Below the pieces are notes generated by a model that made no database searches, was not told the origin of the DNA, and worked only from the letters and a program-made list of their open reading frames with translations. This document shows, in pieces, positions 22,221 to 34,240 of a stretch of DNA of 64,000 bases. The DNA comes from Pleurostoma richardsiae (taxonomy: Eukaryota > Ascomycota > Sordariomycetes > Calosphaeriales > Pleurostomataceae). The stretch spans positions 1 to 64,000 of the forward strand of contig JANBVO010000078.1 of NCBI GenBank assembly GCA_030052745.1, written 5' to 3'. A program made the translations under genes and the position numbers. Numbering within the stretch: position 1 is the stretch's first letter; each line of letters opens with the position of its first letter.

Positions 22221-24131
22221 ATGGCGGTCTTATCGCTAAGATTGCGCGACAGGTGGACGTTCCTTTTCCATGGCAAGCGCGGTCTAACCATTTGCAACCG
22301 GCACTATGAGAACCGCTCTGACGGTGAGTGCGACGGAGGCCATGATTGGCATCTTAATCATTGGATTTTGAGAGTTACCTCGGCGACACTGGCAGCCATT
22401 ATCTCATGGTGCGCCCTCTATGCTATTCTCGAGCCACACCTGATGCGCTTTCGCTTTCGTGCGGATCTTGGTTGGTATGAATTAGGGCTTTATGGATTCG
22501 CTCCCGACCGGTCATTCGAATCGTTCAAACACGACACGTCTATGGTCGAGTTTCTAGAGAAGGATGCCCGGTGCAGCGACGACTATGTCTTCCTGTCTCC
22601 CCGGGGCGGCGGGTTGCCTCGATCAGGCGGCCTAATCATCGATGCGGACGGCGAACCCGTATGGCGGCAATATGGCTGGTCAGGCGTCACAAGACTTTTC
22701 GCGTGCAGACCTGCAAGGGGCAGGAATATTTGACCTTCTGGATGGGTGATGATCGCGATGGTAGGAAGCAAGGGTCATGGTACATGGTACGCGAGAGAGA
22801 GCTTTGTGATATGTTCGCGGCGAAAATAGAAGTTAACACCCCTTAGCTCGATTCTTCTTACACCCTTCAATATACTCTCTTCACAGGCGGCGATATCGCT
22901 GGCGACATGCATAAGTTTCAGATGACTGACGACGACACTGCTCTAATCACTGCGTATCACCCTATATCTACCGATCTGAGCCCAATCGGGGGCCGACGGG
23001 ATGGTTGGATTCTTGACGGCATTTTCCAGGAGGTTGACATCGCGTCGGGCAGGGTACTGTTTAAATGGAGGGCTTCAGACCATGTACCGGTGAACATGAC
23101 ATATAAGGTGTTCGCCGGGTGCGAAGCCACGAATTCGGGGCCCTACGGCGGCTGTGGAGATGAAACTTCTGCGTTCGACTATTTCCACTTGAACAGCGTG
23201 GAGAAAGACGCCTCGGGGAACTACTTGGTCTCAGGACGACATACGCACACCATCAGTTACACAGGAGTGACCCCTGGGGCCATTTACTGGAATCTGGGCG
23301 GCAAGGTAAATGACTTCCGGGATCTCTCGGGAGGAAATGCGACCGGTTTCTCCTGGCAACACCATGCCCGTTGGTCATAGTTGCGTCGCTCTGTTTGATA
23401 ACTCTGCTGAGAACTACCACGATCCGACCTTGCAAAACCGAGGTGTCATCATCGACCTAGACCTCGACAGGCTCGAAGCTGAGTTCCGTGCCGCATACTA
23501 CGATCCTCAGCGAATGCAAGCGGTCTCGCAAGGGAGTTTACAGGTCCTTGAGGGAGGCAACGTTTTCGTCGGCTGGGGCCACAGCGCTGTATTCACGGAG
23601 TTCGTAGCAGAAGGCACCGTCCTCTGCGACGCACACTTGGGTGGGTCGGCGTACTTCCAGTTCGGCCGGGTGACTTTCTACCGCGCCTTTAGGGGGAAAT
23701 GGATTGGCCTCCCCCAGGAACCCCCGGACGCCGTCCTCGTGGGGGAGCCGTGTACGTCAGCTGGAATGGCGCTACGGAAGTCGACCGTTGGCAAGTAGAA
23801 TCAATCAAAAAACCCACGGCTGAAAATCTGGAATATATGGTCATAGCGCAGGCATGAAAGCAGGGATTCGAAACCAGGATCGAGCTCCTCCCGCGGAATG
23901 GAGGGCTCCTACGTGCGGGTGGTTGCCCTGGGCATTGATAGTACTGTTCTGGGCTCGTCAAATCTGATAGAAGCAGCGACCCTGAGGTGCAGTGGTTCCG
24001 TACCTGTGCTAGTGATTAGGCGATTCTGGTTTCTACTAGTCAGCGCGTTTGTTAGATGTCTTTCATTGTGTTGGTGCTCACGGAGCGATTACCGGCTCGT
24101 GAAGCAGATGCCTGTTGACGAAGAGACTTGA
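22221..24131 (+). pseudogene. Decayed arylsulfotransferase-family (ASST-like) gene
   Basis: Family blocks appear in order but in different frames. YVFLSPRGGGLPRSGGLIIDADGEPVW lies in the first frame and GQEYLTFWMGDD in the next. After a clean 60-base intron (22787-22846) comes LDSSYTLQY, with DMHKF and YWNLGGK through FSWQHHARW following. LFDNSAENYH, VYVSWNGATEV and VRVVALGIDSTVLGSSN come last. Frame changes without room for an intron lie near 22,685, 23,385, 23,745 and 23,850-23,900, with a stop near 23,857. The N-terminal part has a hydrophobic span (VTSATLAAIISWCALYAIL), and another follows the last block. Intact relatives are secreted or membrane-anchored proteins with a beta-propeller related to bacterial PQQ-independent arylsulfotransferases. 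Sequencing error is possible for one break but unlikely for four. The neighbouring hydrolase is also broken. Confidence 0.75.
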
Positions 24132-25278
24132 ATTGCAAGCGGCAATCTACTTTTTCGTGTTTATACACTCGTTATCCAGAGACTAAAATTCCGCGACTGT
24201 GGCCTTACCAAGTCTTATTATTGCTAGGATGATACACGCTCGTAATCAAAACAGTTCAAGACTATGCATATCGCTTAGTGCTCTGGTAATTCGAAGAAGC
24301 TAGAAGAATGAGATTAACTCTTACCTCTCACATACCGTGGACTAGTGGTCTCATGGGGAGAAATTATAGGCTCGCATACTTGGAAGATTACATAGGAGTT
24401 ACAGACGGGAACGTATTGGCAGGGGAAATATAACTCGAGAGAAAACGAGTGGAAGAAATCGCTGTCTATATGGCTGTATTGTAATGGTCCTGGAATTCTA
24501 GCTTTTAATTAACAGCTGTTGACGTGGCAGGCTCGATCGACGTCACCAGCGCACTTATTCTATATATAGCAAAAAAGTGCAGAGGCTGGCTCGTTACTGT
24601 ATATCTGGTACCGTTGAAGTCCACCTTCCAAGAACCAGCTAGCCTATGTGCGGATGGTGAACGGCGGGAAGGGAGAACTCTATCTTGTCGACCCTTCACA
24701 CAAAATATGCGGCGTTCCAAGATACGCTGAGAAAAGCGGGAGCAGTTGGCCGAATCTTGGGACTGAAATGGGAGGAACGCCCCCCCGGGGGGAACAGGGC
24801 TTCCAAGTCAGGTACCATCGTAGGTGAACGCACTTCCTGAAGGAAATCAAAAGGGGCAACTAATTAATATCCCGCGAGCATTAATCTGATGTCTTTATCT
24901 GACATGAGCTGGGGAATCCAGCTAAATAGAGTGCGTCTATACCGTCCGTTTGTGTTTGTCGGCCGCATCCGCAGGACGCATGTCAAGACCGTCCGCCGCT
25001 TGATCCAGCGCTGGCCGGTAGACAATGAATCCCCACGTTGGAATTGTCAATGCTGGATAATGGAGATCATCCTGTGGTTACGCGAGGCTGGTTTATTAGT
25101 CGTTCGGGAACGGGCCTTCGCCGGCTGCTGAAGATGAGGGAGCATCAGCAGTGAGCACTCGGAGTGGTGGCGTTGTTTGAGTGGAGATTGCATTAGTTTG
25201 ATGCATTCGTTGAGCTTGAGTAGGCCATCTCGGGGTCCAATAAGCCGTTAAAGACTAGATGTTGACATTGTATGTCCT
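24132..25278. other. Intergenic stretch between two pseudogenes, with one small remnant
   Basis: Apart from the fragment at 24889-25131, nothing recognisable. A G/C homopolymer stretch lies near 24,780. Together with the flanking decayed genes, this reads as a region under little selection. Confidence 0.5.
24889..25131 (+). pseudogene. Possible C-terminal remnant of a fungal hypothetical family
   Basis: The 80-residue frame ends with SPRWNCQCWIMEIILWLREAGLL, which resembles the DPxWNCxxWV..AL.xL motif at the end of a widespread fungal family of unknown function (DUF6914-like, by memory). No N-terminal part in a continuous frame was found, although GGKGELYLVDPS-like coding sense occurs at about 24,655-24,690. 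It may be a leftover of a lost gene. Confidence is low. Confidence 0.25.
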
Positions 25279-26066
25279 TCAATGCATGTGTGCGTGTAGG
25301 AATGCCACGATATCGTCCACACCCTTAGGTTCGTTGATCCAGTGGCCACTGTCGGGGTATTCGTTCCATTCCACCTTCGGTCCAAGAAGGCGAGCAAGGA
25401 ACTCGTGAAGCCTTCTACCGTTCTCGACTGGAACAATGCCATCGTCTAGTGGATGAGTGAGGAGAACAGGCGTTGCTTTCATCGACTCAGTCGACATCCT
25501 GAGGCAATCCTCGCCGGAGTAGAACTTTTCGAGACGTTCAAGAGTGTTAACTCTCGCGGCCCAGACAAAATGTTCGGCAAGTCTGCCTAAGGGCATCCAG
25601 CTGCAAAAGTTCTAGAAGGCCAGCCCAGCAAACCCATCACCATCCACGAAGAATGTAGAGATGGCAGTACTAAAACCATGGCTGATTCCTCCTAAGATAT
25701 TGTGCCGAGGCATAGATTTCTCCTCCTCTCGGATAACGTCCAAAATCGAGCCATGCTCCGCTTCAAACCGCGTCTCTGCAGTTCGACACGGTCCTCTGTA
25801 TCCTCTACTGACCACATGTCGAACCACAGGGACATCAGCGTGCCGAAGCGCTCCGAGTGTAGTAACGGTGCGCTGGGGAACACCCACTTTATAGTGGGGG
25901 ACAGGTCTAGCAGAGTCCGAGGCTAACCAACCGGCTCTGAAGCTTCGCTCTCAAAGAACTCACTGGCGAACTCCTCGCAGTGGCTGTCTCTTCCGTGGAG
26001 GAGAATGACTGTGTGAGTGTGAATATGACCGTTTCGTGGGCCGACGACGTGGATTTTGAGAGCCAT
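25279..26066 (-). pseudogene. Decayed acyl-protein thioesterase / carboxylesterase-like hydrolase
   Basis: Minus strand, starting at the ATG at 26066. Family blocks run in order: HTHTVILLHGRDS, then KWVFPSAPLLHSERFG and MSLWFDMWSVED, then the nucleophile elbow GGISHGFSTA. PVLLTHPLDDGIVPVENG (acid Asp) and YPDSGHW (His) follow. A TAG interrupts the reading after SEPVG, a frame change lies near 25,755, and a second TAG follows GFAGLAF, with the remaining C-terminal part in the same frame. So the alpha/beta-hydrolase catalytic triad is still visible, but the gene cannot make a full protein. The stops could arise from C-to-T change (CAG to TAG). Intact relatives are cytosolic serine hydrolases of the phospholipase/carboxylesterase family, about 260-290 residues. 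Confidence 0.75.
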
Positions 26067-26917
26067 ATGAGTTTGGTATTTACCACGTCCGTCAAGTCTG
26101 TCAGATTGTAAATGCGCACAGGGATGCTGGTTGCAATTACCAGGAATGGTGACACTTGAACAAATATTCTTCAGCCTTTAGTGAGTCATCTCCGAAATGT
26201 GTGCGTGTGTATTTCCCCTCCTTCTCCGCCCGGGGCGCTGCAAAACCTTATTTTAACCCGGAGAGCGTGTCACATTTGAACCCAGTTGCTCCTGCCAGTG
26301 GAAAGAAGGCCCTTTTTACTGACTCCACCTGGTTATAAGGATATATATGTAGCTTATTATCATTGTCGGACGACCGTTTTATTGACATACCTATCGACGG
26401 CTATGCGGCGACCCTGAAAGTGTCATTGAGCTATCTAAATTGTACATAAAAGTCTTTGATATCGATACTGGAAGAACGTAAGAACAACGTTGCATATGGC
26501 TATTTCGATCGATGGCCTAGCGGTGCAACTTGAATGCTACTGGTTTCGTAGATCATCACCCGAACAGGGTTCAAGGACAGGGACCAGCGCTGAGCACGTT
26601 CATAGTCCGATGATACGATACGCGGGACCCCGCCGGGCACCTGTCTGTAAAGTGCAGGGCAGAACGTCATCCCCGCAATTCGATGCCCAATCCCAATACA
26701 AGCTTGTTCCATGCGGTCGCTGTTCGTTCAGGAACATGACCTGCTCGGTCGACAGGATGGGCAAAAGCCCCGAATCAGGGCCGGGACCCCCAAACCTTGT
26801 GCCATCGCCGAGACACGATCGTCACATGCATAAAAATGTAGTCGTACCGGGGCAGTATATAAAGCAATTGTATGCCAGCCTCATATTTTCGGAGAGTTAC
26901 CCCGGGTGATCCGACGT
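26067..26917. other. Intergenic and promoter of the Vps62-like gene
   Basis: Nothing coding was recognised. The right part is the promoter of the next gene and includes a TATA box. Confidence 0.55.
26856..26863 (+). promoter_or_regulatory. TATA box of the Vps62-like gene
   Basis: TATATAAA 62 bases upstream of the ATG at 26918. It is a perfect match to the core consensus at a plausible distance if the 5' leader is short. Confidence 0.5.
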
Positions 26918-28133
26918 ATGAGTTGCATCCGTTGTTCTTGGGCTGTCTCTATGACCTCCATCCGTCAAATACTCCGCCTCAGTGGCATGGCGGCGCTCGC
27001 CGTCGCAGCGCCTGCGAAGTTGGGCAAGCGAGATGCTCTCCCAGACTATGCTCTCGCCTACTCCCCGTACTCATACATATATAGCGGTGAAGGTTGGTTC
27101 CCATCCGACATCGCGGTGCATCTGAACAATACCATTCCCGAGATTGATTTCACCGCTCTTGCGGCGGCCGGTTCTGTCACGGCCAACACGCTAGGCAACT
27201 ACAATAGCAGTGTCTATCTCACCTCCAAGGATGACGTCGAGGACAACCCGGCTTGGCTCTCCTCCGATTACGGTATACCGAACGGCAGCGGTTATAGCGG
27301 CGCCCCTGGTACAATCATTGCTGTACAGAAAAATGCAACCTGGGTTGATGTTTTCTATTTCCATTTCTACTCGTACAACCATGGCGGCGAGTAAGTCGTT
27401 GTCGGCATTCTCAATAGCTGTATAGATCGTCACTAAGTGCTTTCGAAGAGTCCTGGGAATCACGTTTGACAATCACGTTGGTGACTGGGAACATGTCATG
27501 GTACTGTCGTTTCGCCTTCGCGCGATCAATAGGCAGTCGAGTGTTGACGAATCGTGCTAGATCCGCTTCATCGGCGGTAAACCATACGCCATCTACCTTT
27601 CCGAGCACAGCGCCGGTTCCGCCTACTACTGGGACGTGATGACCTTCACCGGGTCCAGGCCTATCACGTACATCGCGTCGGGGAGCCACGCCAACTACGG
27701 GAAGGCGGGCACACAAGAGTACACAATCGCGCTCGGCCTCATCACGGACGTCACCGACGCAGGCTACGGCTGGGACATAAGTCAGAACTTCCGGGGGTAC
27801 TGGTATGATACAGACAGCGGCGAATTCACCGTGGCATCCGGAGCGTCCACTGGAGGAACGGAGGAAGACACCGAGACCACCTCGTGGCTCCTGTGGGAAG
27901 GGCACTGGGGCGACGAACAATATAGCACGAGTGATTCAAGGCAGTTTTGCATCTTTGGGGAGTGCAAATATACCTCTGGCCCGACGGGGCCGGTTGCCAA
28001 AAACCTTGGTCGGACAGCCATGTGCCAGGACGAGAATGAGTGTACCATCTTCAACAGTCTAGACGATCTGACCATACAGTCGAAAAGAGAAGAGGAACCG
28101 GTGACTCTACCCGAGGAGAAGGGGAATCGCTAG
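26918..28133 (+). CDS. Secreted Vps62-family (DUF946-like) protein
   Basis: Three exons, 26918-27390, 27449-27500 and 27561-28133, give 365 residues; the introns are 58 and 60 bases. A hydrophobic leader ends at AVAAPA and is followed by KLGKR, a likely Kex2-type processing site, so the mature protein would start near DALPDYAL. The core carries the family blocks YNHGGE-VLGITFDNHVGDWEHVM and IRFIGGKPYAIYLSEHSAGSAYYW. SGSHANYGKAGTQEY follows. Both splice joins fall inside these blocks and restore them. Fungal members are annotated Vps62 by similarity to a yeast protein whose vacuolar-sorting role is poorly defined. Biochemical function is unknown. An in-frame ATG at 26951 would shorten the leader by 11 residues and is an alternative start. 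Confidence 0.88.
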
Positions 28134-29841
28134 GCTAAGGAAGGGTAAGGACGTGGATAGGGGATCCGGAAGAGCTCGTATTCCATCTCCTTCGATGTTT
28201 TAGAGTCTTGGATGTATGGGACTGGCGGAGTGTTCAAGCATCAGCAGGTCGACAGATCCCCCTTATACAAACCTGTGTCTCAAATTCACATCCTTGCTTC
28301 TCCAGGAAGTATACTGCTCGCTAAAGCACCGTGGTTTCGGACTGCGAACGTACTCCAAGGTCCGCAGTTACTCTAGACCTACCCCACTGCATCGAGACAT
28401 GTCGGATTGTTGTTGACCTCCTCTGAGAAAGTCGAGGCATGGAGCAAGCGGCCTCCTCCTCATCCTTCGTGTCCATAACCCACCCTAGAAACCATCCCAG
28501 ACACTGAACTTTTCGATCTTGGTGTTTACTATTAGCTAACGTGCTGTTTCTACATATCTGATCCCCTTGTCCTCCATGCTCAGATCGACCAGCTTTGACA
28601 CAGCATTGAGTACTTAACTAGCTGGCGTTGGTGCTGCCTATGTGGAGTCCCCCGGTTGTATCCGAGTACTTGCTGGACCCTCTCAGTTAAGCTGATTACT
28701 ACTCATGCTCAAGAATGCAATCGCATAACAGCTTGGTCGAGTCTAAATTTTGAAATTCCCTTGAAGGGCTCTGTTGGATGATGTTGTGACTTCGCACTGA
28801 CTTACTCTAGTCATATATAGAAAAGACGTTATTACATCTCTAGTGAGTTTGGGGTTATCGTTATTAAGTGCTGGTTTTGCAGCCGAGGCTCATGCTCCCT
28901 GTGCAGGATGCCGGCGTCGCCGGCAACTATCTATTGTCCAAACGACTCTACCGTGTCAATAGTCGCAAGGCCCACTGTCGCGAGAAACTACGACGGTACG
29001 ATCGACAAGGCGGTAGAAGATCATTAAAGTTTAATCCTAATCCTTTTCCCCTAAGTCTGCTGTATATAAGCGATACGCGCCAGTACTGTAGGAGAAAATG
29101 GAAAGCATCGATAGTCGTAACTAGAACACAGCAGAGAGAAGCTCCTCCTCCATGTGGCGGCAACCAACCCTGCTTGCAGACATGGCTCTGAACCGAGGCA
29201 AGAACAGTAAAGAATCATAAAATCTAGCGTGGAAAGCAAAAACGGTGCTCGAACGCTGGAACAGGATGCTTTGCGGTTAGGGATGTCGCTTCGGAGCCAC
29301 TTGGACCGATTTGCCAATTCACTGCTCAAAGTCTCCAAGCCACCTCTTAGCAAGCTTGAACGCCAAAGATTAACGGTTGTCTTCAAGACACGCTTCCCGG
29401 AGGCTTTGGTTGGTTAAAACGCCCCTGGATAGACTGCATCGGCGACTACCGCTCGGGAGAGGGCTGAAACTGCTTGTCCTTATTCGTGGCAGTCTAATAC
29501 TCTTATCAGCAACAGTGGCAAAGGCACCTTGGAAACGTCTCGCTAGACTACGCGAGACCTCAGCTCGCAGAAGCTAATCCTAAAAGAGGGTCTACCTGCC
29601 TGAGTATTGCAGGGGTATAACAGCCAATGCCTGACGAGAACACTATCATTACCTATCTTCGCGCTCATATTCCTATCAGCCATCACAGATAAGGATCGTC
29701 GCACCTCGGGAAATCTGTCCTGATATATGATGCGTCCGTCCCTGCCGATCGTGGCAGTGAGGGGAAGTTACCCTTCTGTTCTGACTTCAAGCATTCCAAA
29801 CTGCATCCCAAACAGCATAAGTGTGATGATAGAGACCAGAG
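28134..29841. other. Intergenic stretch, no gene recognised
   Basis: About 1.7 kb. Several short frames, no motif. The right end is presumably the permease promoter. Confidence 0.55.
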
Positions 29842-31714
29842 ATGGGCGAATCACAGGACAGGCGGAGGCCGTCTCGGGCCGTCGACGCAAACACTCTCCA
29901 TGTGACATCTGTCTTCGAAAGAGACCATGAACTGGCCATCATTGATGAAGATGTAACCCTCGATGAAAAGGTCCTGCTCGCTCTGGGATACAAGCAAGAG
30001 TTCAAGCGGCAAGTCAGCCTTGATTTGATGGCATATTTCCTCGTCTGATTGATCATTAGCGACTTTACCGTCCTCGAGTCGTTTTCTGTCTCGTTCTCGG
30101 TCCTTGGGCTGCTGCCCTCCGTAGCGTCCACTATCACTTATTCCCTCGGATACTCCGGTACGGGTGGTGCAGTATGGGGCTGGCTCATCGCCGCGATTGC
30201 GATACAAGCAACCGCGTTCACCATGGCAGAGCTTTGCTCCAGCATGCCCACCGCAGGAGGACTTTACTACGCCTCTGCAGTGTTGGCTCCTGAGGGCTGG
30301 GGACCACTTTGCTCCTGGATAGTTGGATGGTCCAACTTCTTCGGTTTTGCCACGGGGCCATGCTCCGTGAATTATGCCCTTGCGGCGATGCTCGTGACGT
30401 GCGGAGAGATTGCATACCCGACCTATACTGCTGAGACGTGGCACATATACTTGACACTTCTAGCTCTGCTGTTCGTTCAGGGCTTGATCACGATGCAGTC
30501 GACCAGGTTTATTGGCTGGGTGAACAAGATTGGGACCATATTCAATGTCTTAGTCGTCATCATCTTCGTCATTTGGTTCCCAGTCGGGTCTGTCAATACT
30601 CCCAAGACAAATAGCACTCACAGCGTCTGGACACAGTTCCAGAATGGTACAGAATGGCCAATTGTCTGGGCGACCATAATGGGTTTCTTGACCACAATTT
30701 GGGCAAGTTTTCCTTTCCCTCTGGTCCTTCGGTCAGTGTTGTGTGATGAGGCGCGGCTGAGGAGCCTTTCCCTGTCTCTAGCCTCAGTCAAGCTCTTTCT
30801 CAACCAAAGTTGTACCGTCTACTAACATTTCGACAATCTAGACCATGTCTGGTTACGACGCCCCCTTCCACCTGTCCGAGGAGTGCTCCAACGCTAACCT
30901 CGCGGGTCCCCGCGCAATCATTATGACAGCACAGTCCGGCCTCTGGATGGGATGGGCCATCATCCTCGTCATCGCCTACACCGTCAAGGATATAACCGAC
31001 GTGGTCGCTGGACAGTATGGCCAGCCATTTGGCTCCCTCTGCTTACAGGTGCTAGGCCAGAAAGCCGGGCTAGCCATGTTCGCCCTCAACATTGTCGCCC
31101 AGTTCTTCGTCGGCCAAGGCTGCACCATCACCGCCACGCGCGTCATCTTCGCCTACTCGCGCGACGGTGCCATTCCCCTCAGCCGTTTCTGGCGGCGCGT
31201 CAGCAGCCGCACCAGGACGCCTGTCTGGGCCACCTGGGGGGTCCTGACCGTGTCCGCGCTGCTGGGTCTGCTCATGTTCGCGAGTCCGGTGGCCATAGGC
31301 GCGGTCTTCTCCATTGGAGCTATTGGCCAGTACACTGCCTTCACGATCCCTGTCGCGCTGAAGCTCTTCTTCGACTACGGCCCCGTCCGGCGGTTCCGGC
31401 CCGGCCCTTGGAACCTCGGCCGGTTTTCCGCCCCACTCGGAGCCGTGGCTGTGGCGTGGTGGGCCCTGATCGTCCCGGCGCTGTGCTTCCCGTCTGTCAA
31501 GGGCAGCGACCTGACGCCGTTGACGATGAACTGGACGTGCTTGATATACGGTGGGGCGATGCTGCTGTCGTTGACCTGGTATGCGGTGGATGCGAGGAAA
31601 TGGTTCAAGGGCCCCAAGGTCAACGCTGAGCACACGAATGCCGGCTTGGTGATCGACGGTGCGCAAGAGAGTCCCGGGAATGAAGATTCTGTCTCACGTG
31701 AGAAAGGCGAATAA
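29842..31714 (+). CDS. APC-family permease (GABA / choline / amino-acid type)
   Basis: Three exons, 29842-30008, 30060-30702 and 30842-31714, encode 560 residues. It should be a 12-helix plasma-membrane permease importing GABA, choline or a related amino compound with protons. Motifs typical of the fungal UGA4/HNM1 group are GYKQEFKRDF, VSFSVLGLLPS, AELCSSMPTAGGLYYASA, WSNFFG, and IWTMSGYDAPFHLSEE. Both introns (51 and 139 bases) begin with GCAAGT rather than GT and end in AG. Only these donors give the conserved joins EFKR-DFTVLESF and TTIW-TMSGYDAP in frame. The second has a CTACTAAC branch site. The C-terminal tail is hydrophilic. Substrate cannot be fixed by sequence alone, and there is no obvious pathway partner. 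Confidence 0.9.
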
Positions 31715-32844
31715 GGTCGCACTAAGCCTTTGACCTAGTGAAGCCAGCCCGTCAGTTTCGATTTTGGGACCTTCCTATTAGAATCTAGCTGTAGCTAATA
31801 TTTGAATGCGTTCCTTATCCTGCTCTCTGGCGGGCTACTGGTTGCGAGTTATTATTAGAACTGATTATTTAGAGCTGAGGTCGAGGTTCATGTTCCGCTA
31901 CGCACTAGAACGGGACCAACTTATATCGATGACGTCCTGTTCTCCGTTTTCTTCCGTTTGGCGGCGCAAGGGCTTACCGCTTCAGAATATTCCTTGCTAA
32001 AGTAGCACTCCGACGCAGGGCATGTCGATGGGTTCAACAGTAGGAACTAGACGATACATGGTTAGAAGTTATAGGCGCTATGCTATATGGCTGGGGATTT
32101 CCTGTGTATTGCCACTGGAGATGTGCACGTTATCAACGAACAATATCAAGGGAAAGTATCAATCACGGTGTTGGCCGTCTCGACCCTAGGTACATAATCT
32201 AGACTACTGGAAGCGCATCGTGGAAAGTGTAAAGATCAACCGTACTTGAAAGGAAACTCTTACTTACTCAGTCTCTGGATATTTAGCGCGTGACTGTCAG
32301 CTTCCCAAGAAAGAAGAGGATCACAGTGCCGTTAACGGTATGCATACATAATACCTATTAGTCGCGAAAGGTTGTCAGAGAAATCAGACCCAGTCCAGCG
32401 TTACGCAGGCAGTAGTGGGTGGTAGAGACTAGGAGAGACTGGCAGCGACTTTGAGCTCTTAGGTCCCACTACGACCTGGCACGACTTATCGAGCATAATC
32501 CTCCGAGGCCCTGCCACATCCGTGCCATGTTATCAACCCGACTCAGACAGAACGGTCTACATGCCTAACCACACAGCATCGAAAACATTTTGCATCACCA
32601 CAGGCACAGGCAGTAACCTCGTCCACCTTGCACTCACTATAATGGTCGACATTTCGCCAAGGTTACGGACTCAGACAATGTTGCAACAGCTTCATCGAGT
32701 TTGGAGTTCTGCAGGAAGTGTCAACTTTAAAAATAATCTTGACTAACGCGGTGATATCCACGTGGCCTTGTCCAGGGACAGAGGTAACATGCTAAGGATG
32801 CACCTGGGGGAAGGGTGGAAATTGTTAACCCAATATATGATGCG
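31715..32844. other. Intergenic between two convergent genes
   Basis: About 1.1 kb between the 3' ends of the permease and methionine aminopeptidase genes. No gene was recognised. Confidence 0.55.
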
Positions 32845-34240
32845 TCAACTATCCGGAGGCATGGGAACAGGACCACCGGGGGAATCTGGCTTCCTTGCCG
32901 TCAACACTTCGACACCGTCCTCCGTGACTAGCATGGTATGCTCTGCCATAAATTAGAACAAATACTTGACAAAGCCATCCATAATGTGGTGAAGAGGACG
33001 CAGCTCTGAGGGCTTTTCATACCGAATTGGGCCGACCTCTTGCCATCAACTGTTGTTGACGTCCAGTTATCTGGCCAAGTAACATCGTGGTAATCACCAA
33101 GTACAATCATAGGCTCGATAGTAAACGTCATGCCGGGTTTTACCGCGCCTACTGTTCGGTTTCTGGCGTAGTGGAGGATGTCAGGAGGACAATGAAAGAG
33201 CCGGTTAATGCCATGTCCACAATAAGCCCGCACGACGCTGCATCCGCTTTCCTTAGCTCGTTTCGCAATTATATTTCCAAAGTCCCTGAAGAGAGTGCCA
33301 GGCTTCACGGCCTTAATAGCTTCATCAAGGCACACTCGTGCCGTTTCAACGACACGGACTGAGTCTGGGTCATTCTTCGCTCGGTCACCAACGTAGTAAG
33401 TCTCATTAAGGTCGCCATGGTAGCCATCGTGATAGAGGGATATATCCAAGTTGATGATATCGCCGTCCAGAAGAACACGTTGATCGGGTATACCGTGGCA
33501 GATTACCTCGTTTGGAGAGGTGCACATGGACTTGGGGAAGTGGTTGTAGTTTAATGGAGATGGATAGGCCTGGATAAGTCAGTCCAACAACAGTGCCGAC
33601 ACCGACAGCGTCGGAGATGTACGCAAGAAACGCAAGTAACGCACGTTTCGCTCTATGCACGCGATGTGAACGATCTGGTCCAGTTGTTCGGTAGTAATAC
33701 CAGGGCGGACTGCCGCCGCTGCAATGTCCAGCACTTCCCGTGCGAGTCCACAGACCTTTCGCATGCTCGCCTGAGCCTTCGCGTCGAGGATATCAATCTG
33801 GTTTCGTCTCCGCATAAATGGCGGATACTTTGGAATTCCATCTTTCCACCACTCCGGTGCAGGAATAGACTTTGGGACCGGGCGTTGAGGTGATAACGGA
33901 TAGACAGGTCGTACGGATCCTGTGAATCGGAAGTTCGGGAATGGGTTGTAGTAGCCGGACGCTGAATCAATTGTTAGTTCTCTAATGAATGAGGTAGGGT
34001 AGTGCTGGAAAGCTCACGCTGTGCCTTATGGACTGTTTTGTGGTTGGCCTATGTGGCGTCAACAGCAGGTTAATCCCGCTCTCCTTGCTCAGTTGAACTG
34101 CACCATTTACTCACCCAGCTTGTCTTGAAACATTCCTGGGAGCAGAAGTAGCTCCCTTCGATATTGAGCTCGAGGCATGTAGGGCATTGCAAAGACCTAG
34201 CCACGTTATGACAGCCAGTGCCGGAGCAGCCTCTGTTCAT
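32845..34240 (-). CDS. Type 1 methionine aminopeptidase with N-terminal zinc finger
   Basis: Five exons on the minus strand, 34240-34115, 34048-34018, 33961-33645, 33569-33023 and 32942-32845, yield 372 residues; the introns are 66, 56, 75 and 80 bases. The enzyme removes the initiator Met from new proteins at the ribosome. The N-terminal finger is CSGTGC, then CPTC, CSQEC and HKTVH, typical of eukaryotic MetAP1. The linker [21 protein letters not shown] follows. The pita-bread catalytic domain keeps the five metal ligands: Asp in INLDIS, Asp in GDLNE, His in CGHGI, Glu in TIEPM and Glu in VTEDG. The His in VICHGIP is also present. The last exon restores [12 protein letters not shown]. The protein is complete. 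Some usually constant stretches differ (IVLGDYHDV before TWPDNW, for example), so it may be a divergent second copy; a genome search would tell. Confidence 0.92.

Noticed and set aside
30618-30803. Canonical GT donors inside the permease second intron
   Set aside because: None joins TTIW to TMSGYDAP in frame; the GCAAGT donor does so exactly.
31070-31666. Open minus-strand frame of 198 codons
   Set aside because: Antisense shadow of GC-rich permease exon 3, with low-complexity Arg/Gln/Glu composition.
33653-33970. Open minus-strand frame crossing the MetAP1 linker
   Set aside because: It uses a different frame from the conserved YNPFPNF and PVYPLSP linker, which is reached by the intron at 33962-34017.
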